From the NCBI GenBank assembly GCA_037903355.1, contig JBAJFE010000002.1:181501-245500 (forward strand): a stretch of 64,000 nucleotides of DNA, read 5' to 3'. Under the pieces are notes generated by a model. The model was given only the letters and a program-made list of their open reading frames with translations. It ran no database searches and was not told the DNA's origin. A program made the translations under genes and the position numbers. Position 1 is the first letter of the stretch. Every line of letters starts with the position of its first letter. This stretch comes from Trichuris trichiura (lineage: Eukaryota > Nematoda > Enoplea > Trichinellida > Trichuridae). Below are positions 39,553 to 50,991 of the stretch, in pieces.

Positions 39553-39960
39553 ACTACGCGATCGATTGTTCTTGTTCAGGGGTCTACGTTGGGGAAACAG
39601 GCAAAACCCTAGAACACGGATTCAATGAACATATAAAGAAACTTATCAGTTATAATAACGCAAAAAATAGTCTTAGCAATAGTAGCACTCCTGTAGCACA
39701 TCGCAGAAAACCGATATTGGATCCAAGAATTACCATGGAAAAAGCCATACAAGCTTCAGCTGTGATGGAACACGCATACATTGCAAACAAACTCTTCAAC
39801 CAAAAGTGTTAGTTATGAAAGCAATGTACGCTTACGAAGAATTAAAGAAGCTCTTTACATTAGACACAACATAACATACAATTGGGATCAAGGAGCCGAA
39901 ATATATATGGACTATGGACAAACATTGTTAGACGCGCCAACTGCCGTTCACTAAACTAAA

Positions 39961-40840
39961 TGCATACCTCAACACTGGGACAGTTGATAAAACACAGAAC
40001 TACATACGCAAACCACCATAGATGAAAATACAAAAGAAAAATGGGCAAATTTACATAGAACAAAGGGATACATGGAATCAATATGAAACGAATTCATATA
40101 CATGAAACACAAAATCAGAAATGGATAAAACGAACATAAAAGAACAATGAAGAAAAAATTTTAAAAATGATAACCACATGGTATGATGGCACTGTATATA
40201 CATGACAAGAGACATAGCCAGCTGGCAGAGAGGGAAAAGTCCAAAACCGCGACTTAGAACACTCGCCTTTAAACAGTTAAGACAGATTGAATGTCATCCC
40301 CGCAATTACTCATTACATTTACTGTATATTACCACGCATAAGAACTCCCCCCTGCGTTAGCGAAGGATGGTAATGATTGGCCCAGCAACGATGACGCTCA
40401 TTGCTCAAGTCTAGATCAACTCTGATTGGTCAGTTTTCCATGAATGCTAATCGGCCATTCAATTGAAACTGTCTTGCCTAAAGTTCAACGCAAAAACTGA
40501 TCAGCTACCGCTTAGCGCGCGTTGTAGAGCGCTGCGTAGGCTACGACAAAATGAATTGTGTTGAATAGGATTATTGGACGTCTATTACAACTGTTGCATG
40601 TAAAACACGAATGAACAGATTGCAGAAGCGGAAAGAAAGGATACATGACGCCGAAAACATTAAGTGCAGCGCCAAAACGGTAAAGCTAACAGTGGTCTTG
40701 GTCACTGTTTGGCAATTGCTCGTCTTCTGTGTCTTCCAACAGGGCAGAAATGGAGCACTTTTGGAAAGACTTTATAACAGTTTCCGTTTTTACTTTGCTC
40801 CACGCCTTTGTAACGAACTGGCACGGCAAGCTGAGCGATG
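39961..40840. other. AT-rich gap with a hAT-like scrap
   Basis: A-rich sequence follows the PLE. Around 40345-40470, TCTGATTGGTCAGTTTTCC and TAATCGGCCATTC resemble subterminal blocks of the hAT MITEs, but no ends are visible. No gene was recognised. Confidence 0.45.
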
Positions 40841-40841
40841 G

Positions 40842-41986
40842 AGCTCGCATTCATCCGCTGGCTGCGTAGGTCTTCTGCCCGTTCGCCATCCATTCTTCCC
40901 ACTCTTCTTGCATGTAGTCTTTAAAGGGCTTATCAATGCAGACGTCCAGCGGCTGCAAAACAGATGTAAGCCTACCAGGAATTACGGCTGTTTTTATTTT
41001 GCATTTGTTTAATTGGAATTTTATTGCTTCAGCTACGTGACTTCGGAATGAGTCCCACATTAGTAAGCTTCTGCTGTTACTATGCCCAGGTTTTTCCTCC
41101 AGATGTTGTCAATCCACAGTCTCACGCCCTGTTCATCCATCCAGCCTTTCTCATGAAAGTGGACAAAAGCGCCAGAAGGAAAATTCTTCTTTGGCATTCT
41201 TTTCCTCTTAAATATGACCATGGGCTTCAGCTTCATTCCATTAGCTAGGCACGACAGCATCACCGTGAACTGAGTTCTTTCATGCCCGGTGCTCTTCACT
41301 ATGATCGACTTTGCACCTTTACTGTCCACGGTTCTATTGCCAAACATATCAAAAAATATTGGCGTCTCATCCATATTACCGACGTTGCCCAATGGAAACT
41401 CATTTCCGCTTGTCAGATCTTTGACATGCCTGGAAATACAATTTCTTTAGATAGAGTACAGTTTCATTTCTTCTGTGAAACACGGTTTCAACTTTTGCTT
41501 TAAGATCGGACGCTACGCTTCTTCAAAAAACATACGTGTGAACTTACCGCCGGAAGTCACGCAGCTTATCCTCCAAATCGAGAGGCATTTTCTGTGCAAC
41601 TTTCGTCTTCTGTCTCAGGACCAGGTTTTTCCTTTTTATGAAACGGTTGCACTATCCCTGTGTTGCGGTGAAGCCATATGATAAGTAAGGGTTGCGGTTG
41701 GCCCAGTTCGTCGCTTGATCTCTCATGTCTTTCCTTGTGACGATAAGGCCGCTGTGTCGCTTTTCCCGTACCCACTGTGCCAAACAGTTTTCTAGTTCCG
41801 GCCACGAGGCGATGCCTGAGCGTCTTGCGCGTTGTTTCTTTAGCATCTTCTTCAGAGCCTCTTCCTGTTTCCTCCAATCTATCACCATCTTCCGGGTAAT
41901 GCCATACTTTCTGACCGCCTGTGCATTGTTGCTTTCTTTTGCCACCTTGACGACTTCCAACTTGAATCCGGCTGTATAGCATAGTA
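40842..41986 (-). pseudogene. Pogo-like transposase with BrkDBD-type N-terminus, broken
   Basis: In order on the minus strand: a Brinker/POGK-like DNA-binding region (TAGFKLEVVKVAKESNNAQA, then VRKYGITRKMVIDWRKQEE; 41980-41850), a CENPB-type helix domain (LAQWVREKRHSGLIVTRKDM), then the DDE_1 part (NMDETPIFFDMFGNRTVD, WDSFRSHVAEAIK, LTSVLQPLDVCIDKPFKD). The last two keep the DDD-type Asp positions. At least three frame changes (near 41570-41400 and 41060) break it. The N-terminal end stops next to the hAT4 element at 41990. It is a third pogo lineage, distinct from both Tigger families here. Confidence 0.85.
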
Positions 41987-41989
41987 GCA

Positions 41990-42979
41990 CATAGGTTCTC
42001 AAAGTGGGCGATGAGGGAGCACAGGGGGCAATGGGAACGTCGTGCGGGCGCGTTGGGAACATAAGAGGAACTCTGGCAGAATTATCCCTAGCGCAGGAGG
42101 GGCCCTCAAAGAGACCTTCATAAGAAGGGTCTTTCTTAACTCGCCCTAAATAGAAGTGGAGGCGGCAATTTCAAAGGAGGCCAAGTGGGGATGGAGGGCG
42201 CAATGGAAAAGTGGAGGCGGCAAATTCAAAAGCATTATGGGACAAGAAGCGGCAAGTTATAGGCTGCTGCAGAAAACTTCTTTATTGCGTTTACATCATC
42301 TTATCTAGCGGAATGCGGATTCAGCGCGGTTACGGAGCTGTTAAGCAGCAAGAGAAGTCGGCTAGATATAGTGAATCGAGGCGACCTTTGATGATGACAA
42401 AGATGCAGCCAAACATAGACAACTCGCTCGTCCTGCGTCAAGCACACCCATCACACTGAGTAGTTTCCGTTCACGTGCAGTCGCAAACTTGCGTTGTAGT
42501 TTCTTTTGCATCTTTTCGCTTAAGCGTTTTCACTTCAATCTAGTTTGTTGTCACTACAATTCTGTTTGGTGTGGGTAAAAAGACAAATTGACGCACATTG
42601 TTTTTTCGGGAAAGGCTAATGAATGCTTCTTGCTTATGTGACTTTATGTTCTGAAAAACGTGAGAGGAGATATGAAAGGCAAGCAGAAATTTTCCCACCA
42701 TAAAATGGTTGATGGAAAAGCAGGAGTGATATAGTACGTCTACCACGTGACGAAGAGTAAGCCTTTTCTGCAAACATTTCTCTTGAGTAGTGGTGTTGCA
42801 AGGATTTTCCCACCGGGGACGACGGAGGGAAAAGTTTGAAAACCTAATGACCTCCCGGCTACGCCTCGTCCTACCTTCCAGCCAATCAGCGGACTCAAAA
42901 TTGACCAATCAGAAGTGGGGGCACTAGCGCTCGGGAATGTTCACAGGGGGCGATGGAACGAAAAGTTTGAGAACCTATG
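41990..42979 (+). mobile_element. hAT4 element, CATAGGTTCTC TIRs
   Basis: CATAGGTTCTCAAAG at 41990 and GAGAACCTATG ending at 42979 are the termini. Between about 42225 and 42460 the plus strand holds a hAT transposase C-terminal remnant, with MRIQRGYGAV-like and MQPNIDNSLVLRQAHPSH sequence. The flanking octamers differ (tagtagca versus ctctagat). Copies or fragments of the family are at 12137 and 14636. Confidence 0.83.
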
Positions 42980-42987
42980 CTCTAGAT

Positions 42988-43459
42988 CAGCCATTTTCAA
43001 CGTGAGGCCTGGGGCCCCCAAGGGAACCGAGATCGAAATTTTTTCAGAGGGGTGGGAAGGGGGGAGGGTAGGAGGCCGTCAAGGGGGGCTCAGAAGCCTT
43101 ACTGGAACAAGCATAGTTAGGTGGATCGGAAGGGTCAGAATTTATGCCAATCCTCAATAGAGGATTGGTTAACCGTTAGCAACATCCCTCTATAGAGGAT
43201 TGGCACAAATTCTCACTCGACTCGACGAACTGGTTTCATTGTTAGTTTCGAAGAACCCCAAGTGCTCTTTTCAAATGATTTGACGACTGTATATTTGCAT
43301 TGTATGAGTGCATTAACTTGATCCTAGGAGGCTGTCATTAAAAGCTGATTGGCTGCTATACGAAAAACGCAAACATTGATCGACCAATAGGAAATGGGGC
43401 CTGGCACCTAAGAACACCTTCCAAGGGGGGCCTAGCGCAGAAAAGGTTGAGAATGGCTG
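42988..43459. mobile_element. hAT-type MITE (CAGCCATTCTCAAC family) with perfect TSD
   Basis: TIRs at 42988 and 43459. The octamer CTCTAGAT is exact at 42980-42987 and 43460-43467. The left octamer directly abuts the hAT4 end and the right one directly abuts the next MITE. Confidence 0.93.
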
Positions 43460-43467
43460 CTCTAGAT

Positions 43468-43675
43468 CAGCCATTCTCAACGGGGGGCCTGGGGCCCCCA
43501 AGGGGTGCCGAGAAGGTGTCAGGGGGGGGGCCAAAATCGAAAATTTTTCGGAGCGGGGGGGGGGGGCGCCCGGACGCCGTCACGGGGGGCTGAGAAGCCT
43601 TATTGGAACAAGCGTAGTTAGCTAGATCGGAAGGGTGAAAATTTATGCCAGTCCTCTATAGAGGATTGGTTAACC
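43468..43675. mobile_element. Left half of another CAGCCATTCTCAAC MITE
   Basis: Begins with the TIR at 43468 and matches the family to the central GGATTGGTTAACC palindrome. There hAT copy A starts at 43676. The right half of this MITE is not found beyond copy A. Confidence 0.85.
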
Positions 43676-45585
43676 CAGTGATTCCCAACGGGGGCCCCAG
43701 GAACCCCTTGGGGGCTCTGGAAAACTTGAAGGGGATCCGCAGAAGGATTGGGGATTTAGGGGGTCCCTGGGAGCATAGGGGGGCCCCAGGGGGTCCCTGG
43801 TATTCGGTGCCGCAGGACGAGAGCGCGCAGCCGTGCCTGTACGTAGTTTGGCTATGGAAATTAGCGAGTCTCGTGTATCGTACCCCCGGCTGAAGTTGAC
43901 GCGGCAACATCAACGGAGGTCAAGTGAAGATTACGCCGTCACAGTAACAATGGCTCGCATTCTTTAACCGTGCCGGCCGTCCTGTCCTGCCCTAGCCTAA
44001 GCCTAAGACTGAACATGTGTTCTTCCATGTTATTGTGAGACGTTGGCGAGCTTGATACACAAGCGTAGCGCGCTAAGACAGTCAACGTAAATAAGCGTCC
44101 CTTTGATGCTGCCGTCTCCGTTTCTGGCGGGGAAAAGATACACGAAATCCAATAGCTTGTTATCATTGCCCTGTCGTTTACCCTGATGTATCGGGCGAAA
44201 GTTTTTCTTACTATATTACGCTGCGTAGCGAATTCCAGCTACACTACAAAAAAGCCATTGGCGAAGGATAGCCTGACCGAAAGGCGAATTGTCCGATTTC
44301 TGTGCTTCGCCATCTGCTGCTGTGCCAAAGCGCAATTCAAAATGAATCTTTTTGATTTTTTTTCGCATTAGCGTACCACCCTGGCGCAAATCGGAGGGCT
44401 CGGAAAACTACAACCTGCAGGGTGCGATGACAGCTTCTTCGCGGAAGCGGACAAGCGCGCCTGGGGAGTAATGGCGGGGAAAATGCTCAGTAGACACTGA
44501 TTATTCTCTCCTGTGCGTTGACGGTGAAAAGTAATAATAGCTCTGCGATCCTTCTTGTGTCTTGTTTCCTCAGTGCTGTAGTTCTCATCTATTCAGCTAT
44601 CCCGTTATATCAGCTGTTAGGAAACTGCTTTGTCGCGACTACGGACCTCTCCTGAAATTCGACGAACTTCTTAAAAATAGAAAGGTAAGTGTCTCGTAAG
44701 ATTCTAGTTGAAACATGGCTCACGTTACCAGGAGATCAGCATTGCTTGAGCATTAAAACAGATTCAGTCGCAACCATAGGAGTATCTGTAAGGATAATAA
44801 GCTCTGATCTGCTAGTTTAGTGAGTACAGGGGATCCTTGACTGACGGCGGTCATTCTGACTGTCCCAATGCGTCCCATCCATCTTTAATACGTCGGCGGT
44901 AGCTTAACCCCTGAGCCCTCATCAACGCGATCACATCACATCACAGTTTTGTACAGGTTACCTTTTACATGTCTGAAACACTTTCCGTGGCTCTTCTTTT
45001 AACGGGGACATCTTATAAGCACTACTTCTCAGTTTGATTTCTACATCTAGTGCAGATACCTAACGGGATTTCAAGAAGTCATATGCTCGCTACTACGGGT
45101 ACTTAAACGACGAAGTGTGCCCATTTCATGACTATAGTGGACGTCTTTTTCTCGGCCGCTAACAGGCACGTCGGGCGCTATGTATTGTGCCTGAAGCTTA
45201 TCGCCCGCGGGACTTCGGCAACGCCTACTGCCGCTCCTTGTGATCATATTTTCCAGAGAAACTAAGCCACAGGCGGTGCTTTCTAAGAAACGCGCTCCGT
45301 AAACGCCAGCAGGTTTCCGCGACGACTCTCACGGCGTGTCAGGCTTCAGGACGGCCGACAGGGTCCGTCGTGGAAGTCTTAACCTAAGTTATAGCGCTCG
45401 ACGACGTCACCCATTTTGCTATGCTTGGGCTTTGAACTAGCATCAGCCTCCGGTTGTTCGTCAACTTTTTCGGGAAAGGATTAGTTTGCTTATGTTTAAC
45501 CACGCCTATGTTTAAGTAGCGAATGATAAACCCACAAGTTCAGTAGCGCTCACCAGCAAAAAGGAGAATACACGCCCAGTTTGCT

Positions 45586-45807
45586 TTACAGGTGGGAGCA
45601 TCTTACGACCGTCTGCCTTCCTTCCATACGCATGGCCTTGCGGTTCGCAAAAATAGCAAGGAAAATAGGCTTAGTACGGGAGGTGTAGACCTGTTTAAAG
45701 CAGTACTCAGTCAAACATTTGTATCCCCCACTCTTCACTGGTTTGATATCTAAAAAGACAGCCAGTAGCGGAGAGTTCGTCGTTGAACTGCGGGCATTGT
45801 TTGCCAT
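45586..45807 (-). other. Conserved 73-codon antisense ORF in hAT leader
   Basis: The frame starts MANNARSSTTNSPLLAVFLD and ends GRQTVVRCSHL. It is preserved without stops in copy B (57097-57318) and, for its visible part, in copy C (1-77), with only a few substitutions. It has no recognised domain. Conservation may simply reflect recent copying, so a protein product is uncertain. Confidence 0.3.
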
Positions 45808-46241
45808 CAGACCTTGGTGGGCGGAAGTATTTCCGAACTTGAAACCGTGCGAAATCTTGTCAGCCAGCCTACCTTCTCAAACATGACACGACAACACCAG
45901 GGAGAGGGAGGATGTCCGCAAACCTGGGCAGAAAATTGTTATCGCGTGCTTTCCGTTGTCCGCCGCGCGAGGACAAGAACGACCCTGTCGCAACCTCATG
46001 CTTCATAGACTTATTTTGAGCCTATTTGTCCGTCGCTACCATCAGAAAAGAGCGGGGTGATCACATGAAAGCGATCTGCTCCCGCTTCCAGGACCGACGT
46101 AGAGGGACAGTGCCGTCCGGTACGGAATCCCCTGTGTTCTTACTGCGGGAGCTTAGATGACGCTTGGCTAATTGATTTCTTAATACCACTGTGCTACTGT
46201 CTGGCTCTGAACTTGTTAGTAACGGATGTAAATTTCTACAG

Positions 46242-47855
46242 ATGGCAGAAGCAAAAAAGAAATGTAGGCAATACAACGTCGAATATCTAAGATACGGTTT
46301 TATACCGTCACCCTCGAATTCGCAGCAACCATTTTGCTTGATCTGTGAAAAGGCTTTTGCGAATGAACTGATGAAGCCCTCAAAATTAGTAAAACACCTG
46401 AAAACGATGCACGGTGACAAGGCCAATAAAGACCTTTCTTACTTCCAATCTCTTCAAGATAACTTCCAAAAGCGACCTAAATTGCCAGGGATTTTTTCAT
46501 CCGCATCAAGACGAAACACCGACGGATTGCGCGCGTCCTATAACATCTCCCTCTTAATCGCGAAATCTGGAAAGCCGCATGCCATCGGAGAAGAACTGAT
46601 ACTGCCGGCTGTTTCGGAAGTGCTGCGTACTGTGTTGCGCATTCCTGCAACTGAAATAATTAAAAAGATTCCCTTAAGCAACAATACGGTGCAGCGACGT
46701 ATTGATGAAATGAGCGCTGATGTGGAGAATACGCTCTGCAACCTCTTGAGAACAGAGGAATTTTCTTTACAGGTGGATGAGTCGACGTTGCCACATAACG
46801 AAGCGCTGCTGCTGGCCTATGTTAGGTTCATCAAGGAAGGCAAGTTAGTTCAGGAGTTACTCTTCGCAAGAGAACTGCTGACTGACACTAGAGGAGAATC
46901 AATATTTCGTACTGTAGAAGACTTTTTTGAAGAGAAGGAGATACCACTATCGAACGTAAGCGCTGTCGCGACGGATGGAGCCCCGTCAATGCTTGAACGC
47001 CATCGCTGGTTCCTTTCGTATCTAAAAGAAAAGGTACCGGATTTGCTGGCCGTGCACTGCGTAATTCACCGGCAACATCTGGCGGCGAAGCGGCTCAGTG
47101 ACAGACTGCACCGTTCGCCGCAGTACGTGATCACTGCGGTTAATAAAATCAAAAGCAGTGCCTTGAGAGAGAGATTATTCAGCCAACTGTGCGAAGAAAA
47201 TGACGAAGATTTTAACCGGCTCCTGCTTCACACAGAAGTACGCTGGCTTTCAAAGGACGCCTGCTTGAGCTGCTTCTATGCCCTTTTTGACACCGTCGTA
47301 CAGTTTCTCAAAACTGAGGATACGGAATTACGCGACAACGTGGAGAAATCGAGAGCTGACATAGCTTACTTGTCGGATTTCTACTTAAAGTTTAACGAGA
47401 TGAATTTGCAGTTGCATGGATATCAACTGAATCTTATCAAGACCAAGACGGTTGTAAAGGCTCTCATCGACAAGCTTTCCATTTTCCGCCAAAACCTGGG
47501 GCGCGGAAAGTACCACCAGTTCCCTAGCCTTAACGACCTCAAGACGAATGGCGGCCTCCCTGACGATGTCATACGCTCGTTCTGTGACCATCTCAGCATG
47601 CTCCATGAGAACATGTGCGAAAGGTACAGAGATATTTTGTCCATGACGATACCGGACTGGGTTTTGGACCCGTTTACATGCCTCGCCGAGGTTGAAGTGG
47701 CTTACAAGGAAAAGCTCATTGAGATGCAAGCCAACGAGGAGCTGAAGCCCAAGATGAAGGGCGGCTATACCAGTTTCTGGCTGCAGCAGGAAATCAGACA
47801 GCTGTATCCCAGGCTATGGAACGTAGCTAAGAAGTTCCTCATCCCTTTTCCGTAG
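46242..47855 (+). pseudogene. ZBED5-like hAT transposase, premature stop
   Basis: hAT transposases excise and insert their element with 8-bp duplications. From the ATG at 46242 (MAEAKKKCRQYNVEYLRYG) the frame holds a BED-type zinc finger (FCLICEKAF...HLKTMHGD), an RNase-H-like core with VDESTLPHNEALLLAYV and SAVATDGAPSMLERH, and a helical insertion with VHCVIHRQHLAAKRLSD and TEVRWLSKDACLSCFYALFD. The frame ends at a TAG right after KKFLIPFP. Downstream sequence still encodes the dimerisation segment (LVERGFSAVTDLLGKK, about 47859-47910), so the stop plus a later frameshift remove it. The start could also be 51 nt upstream, but copy B and the domain start favour 46242. Confidence 0.87.
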
Positions 47856-48728
47856 TCCTTTTTGGTTGAACGCGGATTTAGTGCGGTAACGGACCTTCTC
47901 GGAAAAAAAGAAACCGCTTACAGATAGTCAGGTGAGGCGACTTGAGATTACTTCTGACGACTATCGAGGTGGACGTGGATAAATTATTAGCATTGCACCA
48001 GACCCAACCGTCGCACTAAGTGAGGTAAGATCAAGCGGCTGTCGCCTTGCTCCGAGGAAATATTGAATTTAGATTCATTGTTGCGCACCACTGAGAACAA
48101 CATCGCAGCCTCACTTACAATTTGCGCTACCATTGCTAACAGCCCGAAAAATTAAGGAAGAGGAAACCCAATGCCGCGCTTGTACTCTGAACGCTCCCTG
48201 ATCTGCAGTTAGCCGGCTTAAGTCCAGTAATACGAAAAGAACGCCTTCAGTGCCAAATAAAGAATTTATGGCGTTAACGGCGTCGAATATCGCTAGGAGC
48301 ATTCGCCGTATATGGCAGCTGGCTGGCTTCCTTACTAGCCATTTTGCTCTAGTGTAGAAAAGAAATTCAGCGTCGACTTCGCATCGCCAGGTTTTCCAGC
48401 CGCACACTCAACTTTCACAGCGCAAACCATGGGGTCCTACTTGCAGCTGACAAGATCCGCAGGTTAATAAGGTTTTTAAAGATGGCCCGGCTTAACTGTT
48501 TTTTCTTTGGCAAACACGGTAGGCAGCGAAATCAATTCTACATTCTGCCGGCTCTTTCAAGTGGTGAACTACTTGTACAAATTGACAACAACGTAACCAC
48601 AGTAGGCGCACCTGAGGATAACAGAAGCAGGAGAATTACGTTGGGGAGAATGACAGGGGGCCCCGGCAAGTTGAAGGTCGCGAAAGGGGGCCCTGGCTCA
48701 AAAAAGGTTGGGAAACAGTGCTCTAGAT

Positions 48729-49212
48729 CAGCCATTCTCAACGGGGGGCCTGGGGCCCCCAAGGGGGCCGAGAGGGTGTCAGGGGGGGCCGAAATCGAAA
48801 ATTTTTCAGAGGGGGGGCCAGGAGGCCGTCAAGGGGGGCTGAAAAGCCTTATTGGAACAAGCGTAGTTAGGTAGATCGGAAGGGTGAAAATTTATGCCAG
48901 TCCTCTATAAAGGATTGGTTAACCCTTAGCAGCATCCCTTTATAGAGGATTGGCATAAATTCTCACTCGACTCGACGAAATTGTTTCATTGTTAGTTTCG
49001 AAGAACCCCAAGGGCTCTTTTCAAATGATTTGACGACTATATATTCGCATTGTATCATTGCATTAACTTGATACTAGGAGGTTGCCGTTGAAAGCTGATT
49101 GGCTCCTATACAAAAAATGCAAAAATTAATCGACCAATAGGAAAAGGGGGGGCCTGGCACCTGAAGACACCTTCCAAGGGGGGCCTAGCGCAGAAAAGGT
49201 TGAGAATGGCTG
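48729..49212. mobile_element. hAT-type MITE (CAGCCATTCTCAAC family)
   Basis: TIRs start at 48729 and end at 49212. Flanks are ctctagat (48721-48728) and gtctaact (49213-49220), sharing five positions. It sits directly after copy A and directly before a Tigger fragment. Confidence 0.9.
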
Positions 49213-49795
49213 GTCTAACTCGCGAGGCGGAGTTTGAAGGAGTAAATTTCGAAGATTTCGTTGCAAAGGATGATGAGTTGACCATTTGTACCGAACCTGA
49301 CCTACAAGCAATCTTTCAATCTGTACTAGCTGAAGCGGGAATGATTGTAGAAGTAGCGCAGATGACGCAGAGGAGGAAAGTGACATTGAGACAGAAATGG
49401 TACAAAAGGTGAAGGAAGAGGACGTAGGGCTCATGTTAGCGCAGCTGGAGTGATTTGCTGCTGAAAATGCCCAGAGATGCTGAGCAGGGTAGCTAGCGTG
49501 GAGGCCGCCTTTGCTGCTTATGTTTGTAGTAAGAAGAAGCACCAGACTAGAATTGACGTCTTTTTCAGGAAGCATTGTAGCCACTAAAAAGCTTATGCAT
49601 GATTTTACAGTGTTATTATTTTATGCATCTCGCCGTTTAATAGACCTCCAATTGATGCTGTGCAATAGAATAAAACGCATACACATGCTAATCCATTCAG
49701 CCGAGCCACTTATACCCACTTCCTATATGTTGACCACCTCCTTTATTGACCAGTTTTCCTCAGTTTGCTGGGTGCCAACTTACTGGGTTTTACTG
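49213..49795 (+). mobile_element. 3' fragment of the autonomous-type Tigger
   Basis: The frame REAEFEGVNFEDFVAKDDEL and EPDLQAIFQSVLAEAG correspond to residues ~400-455 of the transposase at 19651. The end GGGTTTTACTG at 49795 is followed by TATATA. Everything upstream in the element is missing at the MITE boundary. Confidence 0.85.
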
Positions 49796-50880
49796 TATAT
49801 ATACAGATCTAGCTTCCTCCGTTGCATCATAGTTTGAGTTTATTTCTTTGTTCGTTGTTGAAGACGGCTGAAAGTTCTTAATATCATCGTCCCTCTCTTA
49901 CATTGCTTCCGGAAGTTGTTTTTCTTGACCTGTCGTTTTCCACAATTAAAAAAAACCGTGCAGAAATTCATTGGTGCTGTCACGACCGTTAACTTACGTG
50001 AAAGAAACCTAAGAAGCTGGTTCTTAAAATATTTTTTTACAGTTGGCTGTTTTGTTTTATGGTCATGTTGTGTTCAAATTACCAGGGTGCGCTCGATGGT
50101 AGCATCGAAGATGGAAAAGTTTGAGGTATCAGGCATGACCTTGCGCATCACTGATATAAGTGATTGAATGAAATGCGGCCATTCTAGCGCTCTGAATTAA
50201 GCAGAACTTTCAGCTGCGAGTAAATGGCAGCGAACCAAAGGACACCGACCAAGACCGTTGCAGGAAAAAGTACAGACGAATAGGTTGGGAATAATGAAGA
50301 GAAAAGAGCGAGCCAATGCCCGTGAATCACGAGCAGCACTCGAACGATGAAGAACCAAGACCAGGGTATGAAGAAACTGGCCCTTTGCACCCATCGCTAG
50401 TGTTAATTCATCCTGGGGTCAGCGGTGAGAGGAGCGCTGGGTACTAGCCTGATTCGGTTAGTGCGACATGTCAAATGAAACTGTGGCTGACCGAATCGAG
50501 TCAGCATGACCTAGCAGCGTCTAAAAGAAGCAGTCGCAGCGACGTGGTACGTGGTGAGACGACACACAAAGAACTGCTCTACAGAGAAATTTGCTGCTTT
50601 ATCTGCTATCTGTTGGCTGTCTTCTTACCTACGTGGCCTCCACTTTAAGAACGCTCACTTTAAGAAATCGCGTTTCGCACAAAAGCGGATTTTTACTCTC
50701 CTCACTCTGATTTTAGTAAGCTCAACCCAATGGTTTCTTACCGTGACGGACGGTACTTCCCACGGTAACGCGGTCCCTCCCCATCTTTAAGCGCTTCAGA
50801 CTTCGGGTGCAAAAACAGTTTGACACTGATCCAAGCTTTACCTTAAGTTTGGTTGTTCCACCTGTCCAACCAGCACCTCT
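49796..50880. other. Gap downstream of the ATP synthase c gene
   Basis: Several 60-85-codon ORFs with hydrophobic runs occur (for example 49916-50167 plus, 50184-50390 minus). None matches a family I recognise, so no gene is called. Confidence 0.4.
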
Positions 50881-50887
50881 TTCAACC

Positions 50888-50893
50888 TTTATT
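50888..50893 (-). terminator. Candidate poly(A) signal of the ATP synthase c gene
   Basis: AATAAA on the minus strand, about 100 nt after the stop codon at 50992-50994. Confidence 0.6.
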
Positions 50894-50991
50894 AGATTCT
50901 CATCAAATGCAGTATGCCCCTGCGAAAGATTTGCTAATTGCTGATTTCCACCAATAAGGCATAGCATTAAGTTGTTCGCATTCAAACCGTA

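Larger units (their letters stand above)
38766..39950 (+). pseudogene. PLE RT tail and GIY-YIG endonuclease, split by insertion
   Basis: The domain order matches the PLE ORF at 18561-19298. Left exon-like part: 38766-39130; right part: about 39555-39812, followed by a frame-shifted tail. The GIY-YIG nuclease normally makes the nick used for PLE retroposition. Here the second half of the motif (VYVGETG) is separated from its upstream strand (GLIYV) by 422 bp of another transposon. Confidence 0.85.
38735..39960 (+). mobile_element. Penelope-like element with inverted 5' repeat and GIY-YIG domain, interrupted
   Basis: It starts with an inverted PLE end (GAATGGATGAGCGA, hammerhead-like core on the minus strand at 38825-38853). 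This is fused in frame to RT-tail sequence (LQSFNYPKSFIDQVFQYKL), then NLRSILRKDKMQIPENKRTG. A hAT MITE (39131-39552) cuts the frame inside the GIY-YIG domain, and the frame resumes at about 39560 with CSCSGVYVGETGKTLEHGF. LRRIKEALYIRHNITYN follows to 39950 after a further frameshift. The reverse transcriptase core is absent. Confidence 0.87.
43676..48720 (+). mobile_element. ZBED-type hAT copy A, 5045 bp
   Basis: Ends are CAGTGATTCCCAACGGGGG at 43676 and the inverse of CACTGTTTCCCAACC at 48720. It carries ~2.5 kb of leader with short ORFs, then the transposase (46242-47855), then ~700 bp of 3' sequence. No matching octamers flank it (ggttaacc and ctctagat). It matches copy B (53720-59234), reversed, along its whole length. 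Confidence 0.92.

Noticed and set aside
47385..47729. 114-codon antisense ORF opposite the hAT transposase, also open at 54719-55063
   Set aside because: Although open in both copies, it is a shadow of the conserved transposase codons.
50184..50390. 68-codon minus-strand ORF with hydrophobic segments, possible small membrane protein
   Set aside because: No family match could be recognised, and an overlapping frame of similar length is equally open. There is no promoter or exon support.
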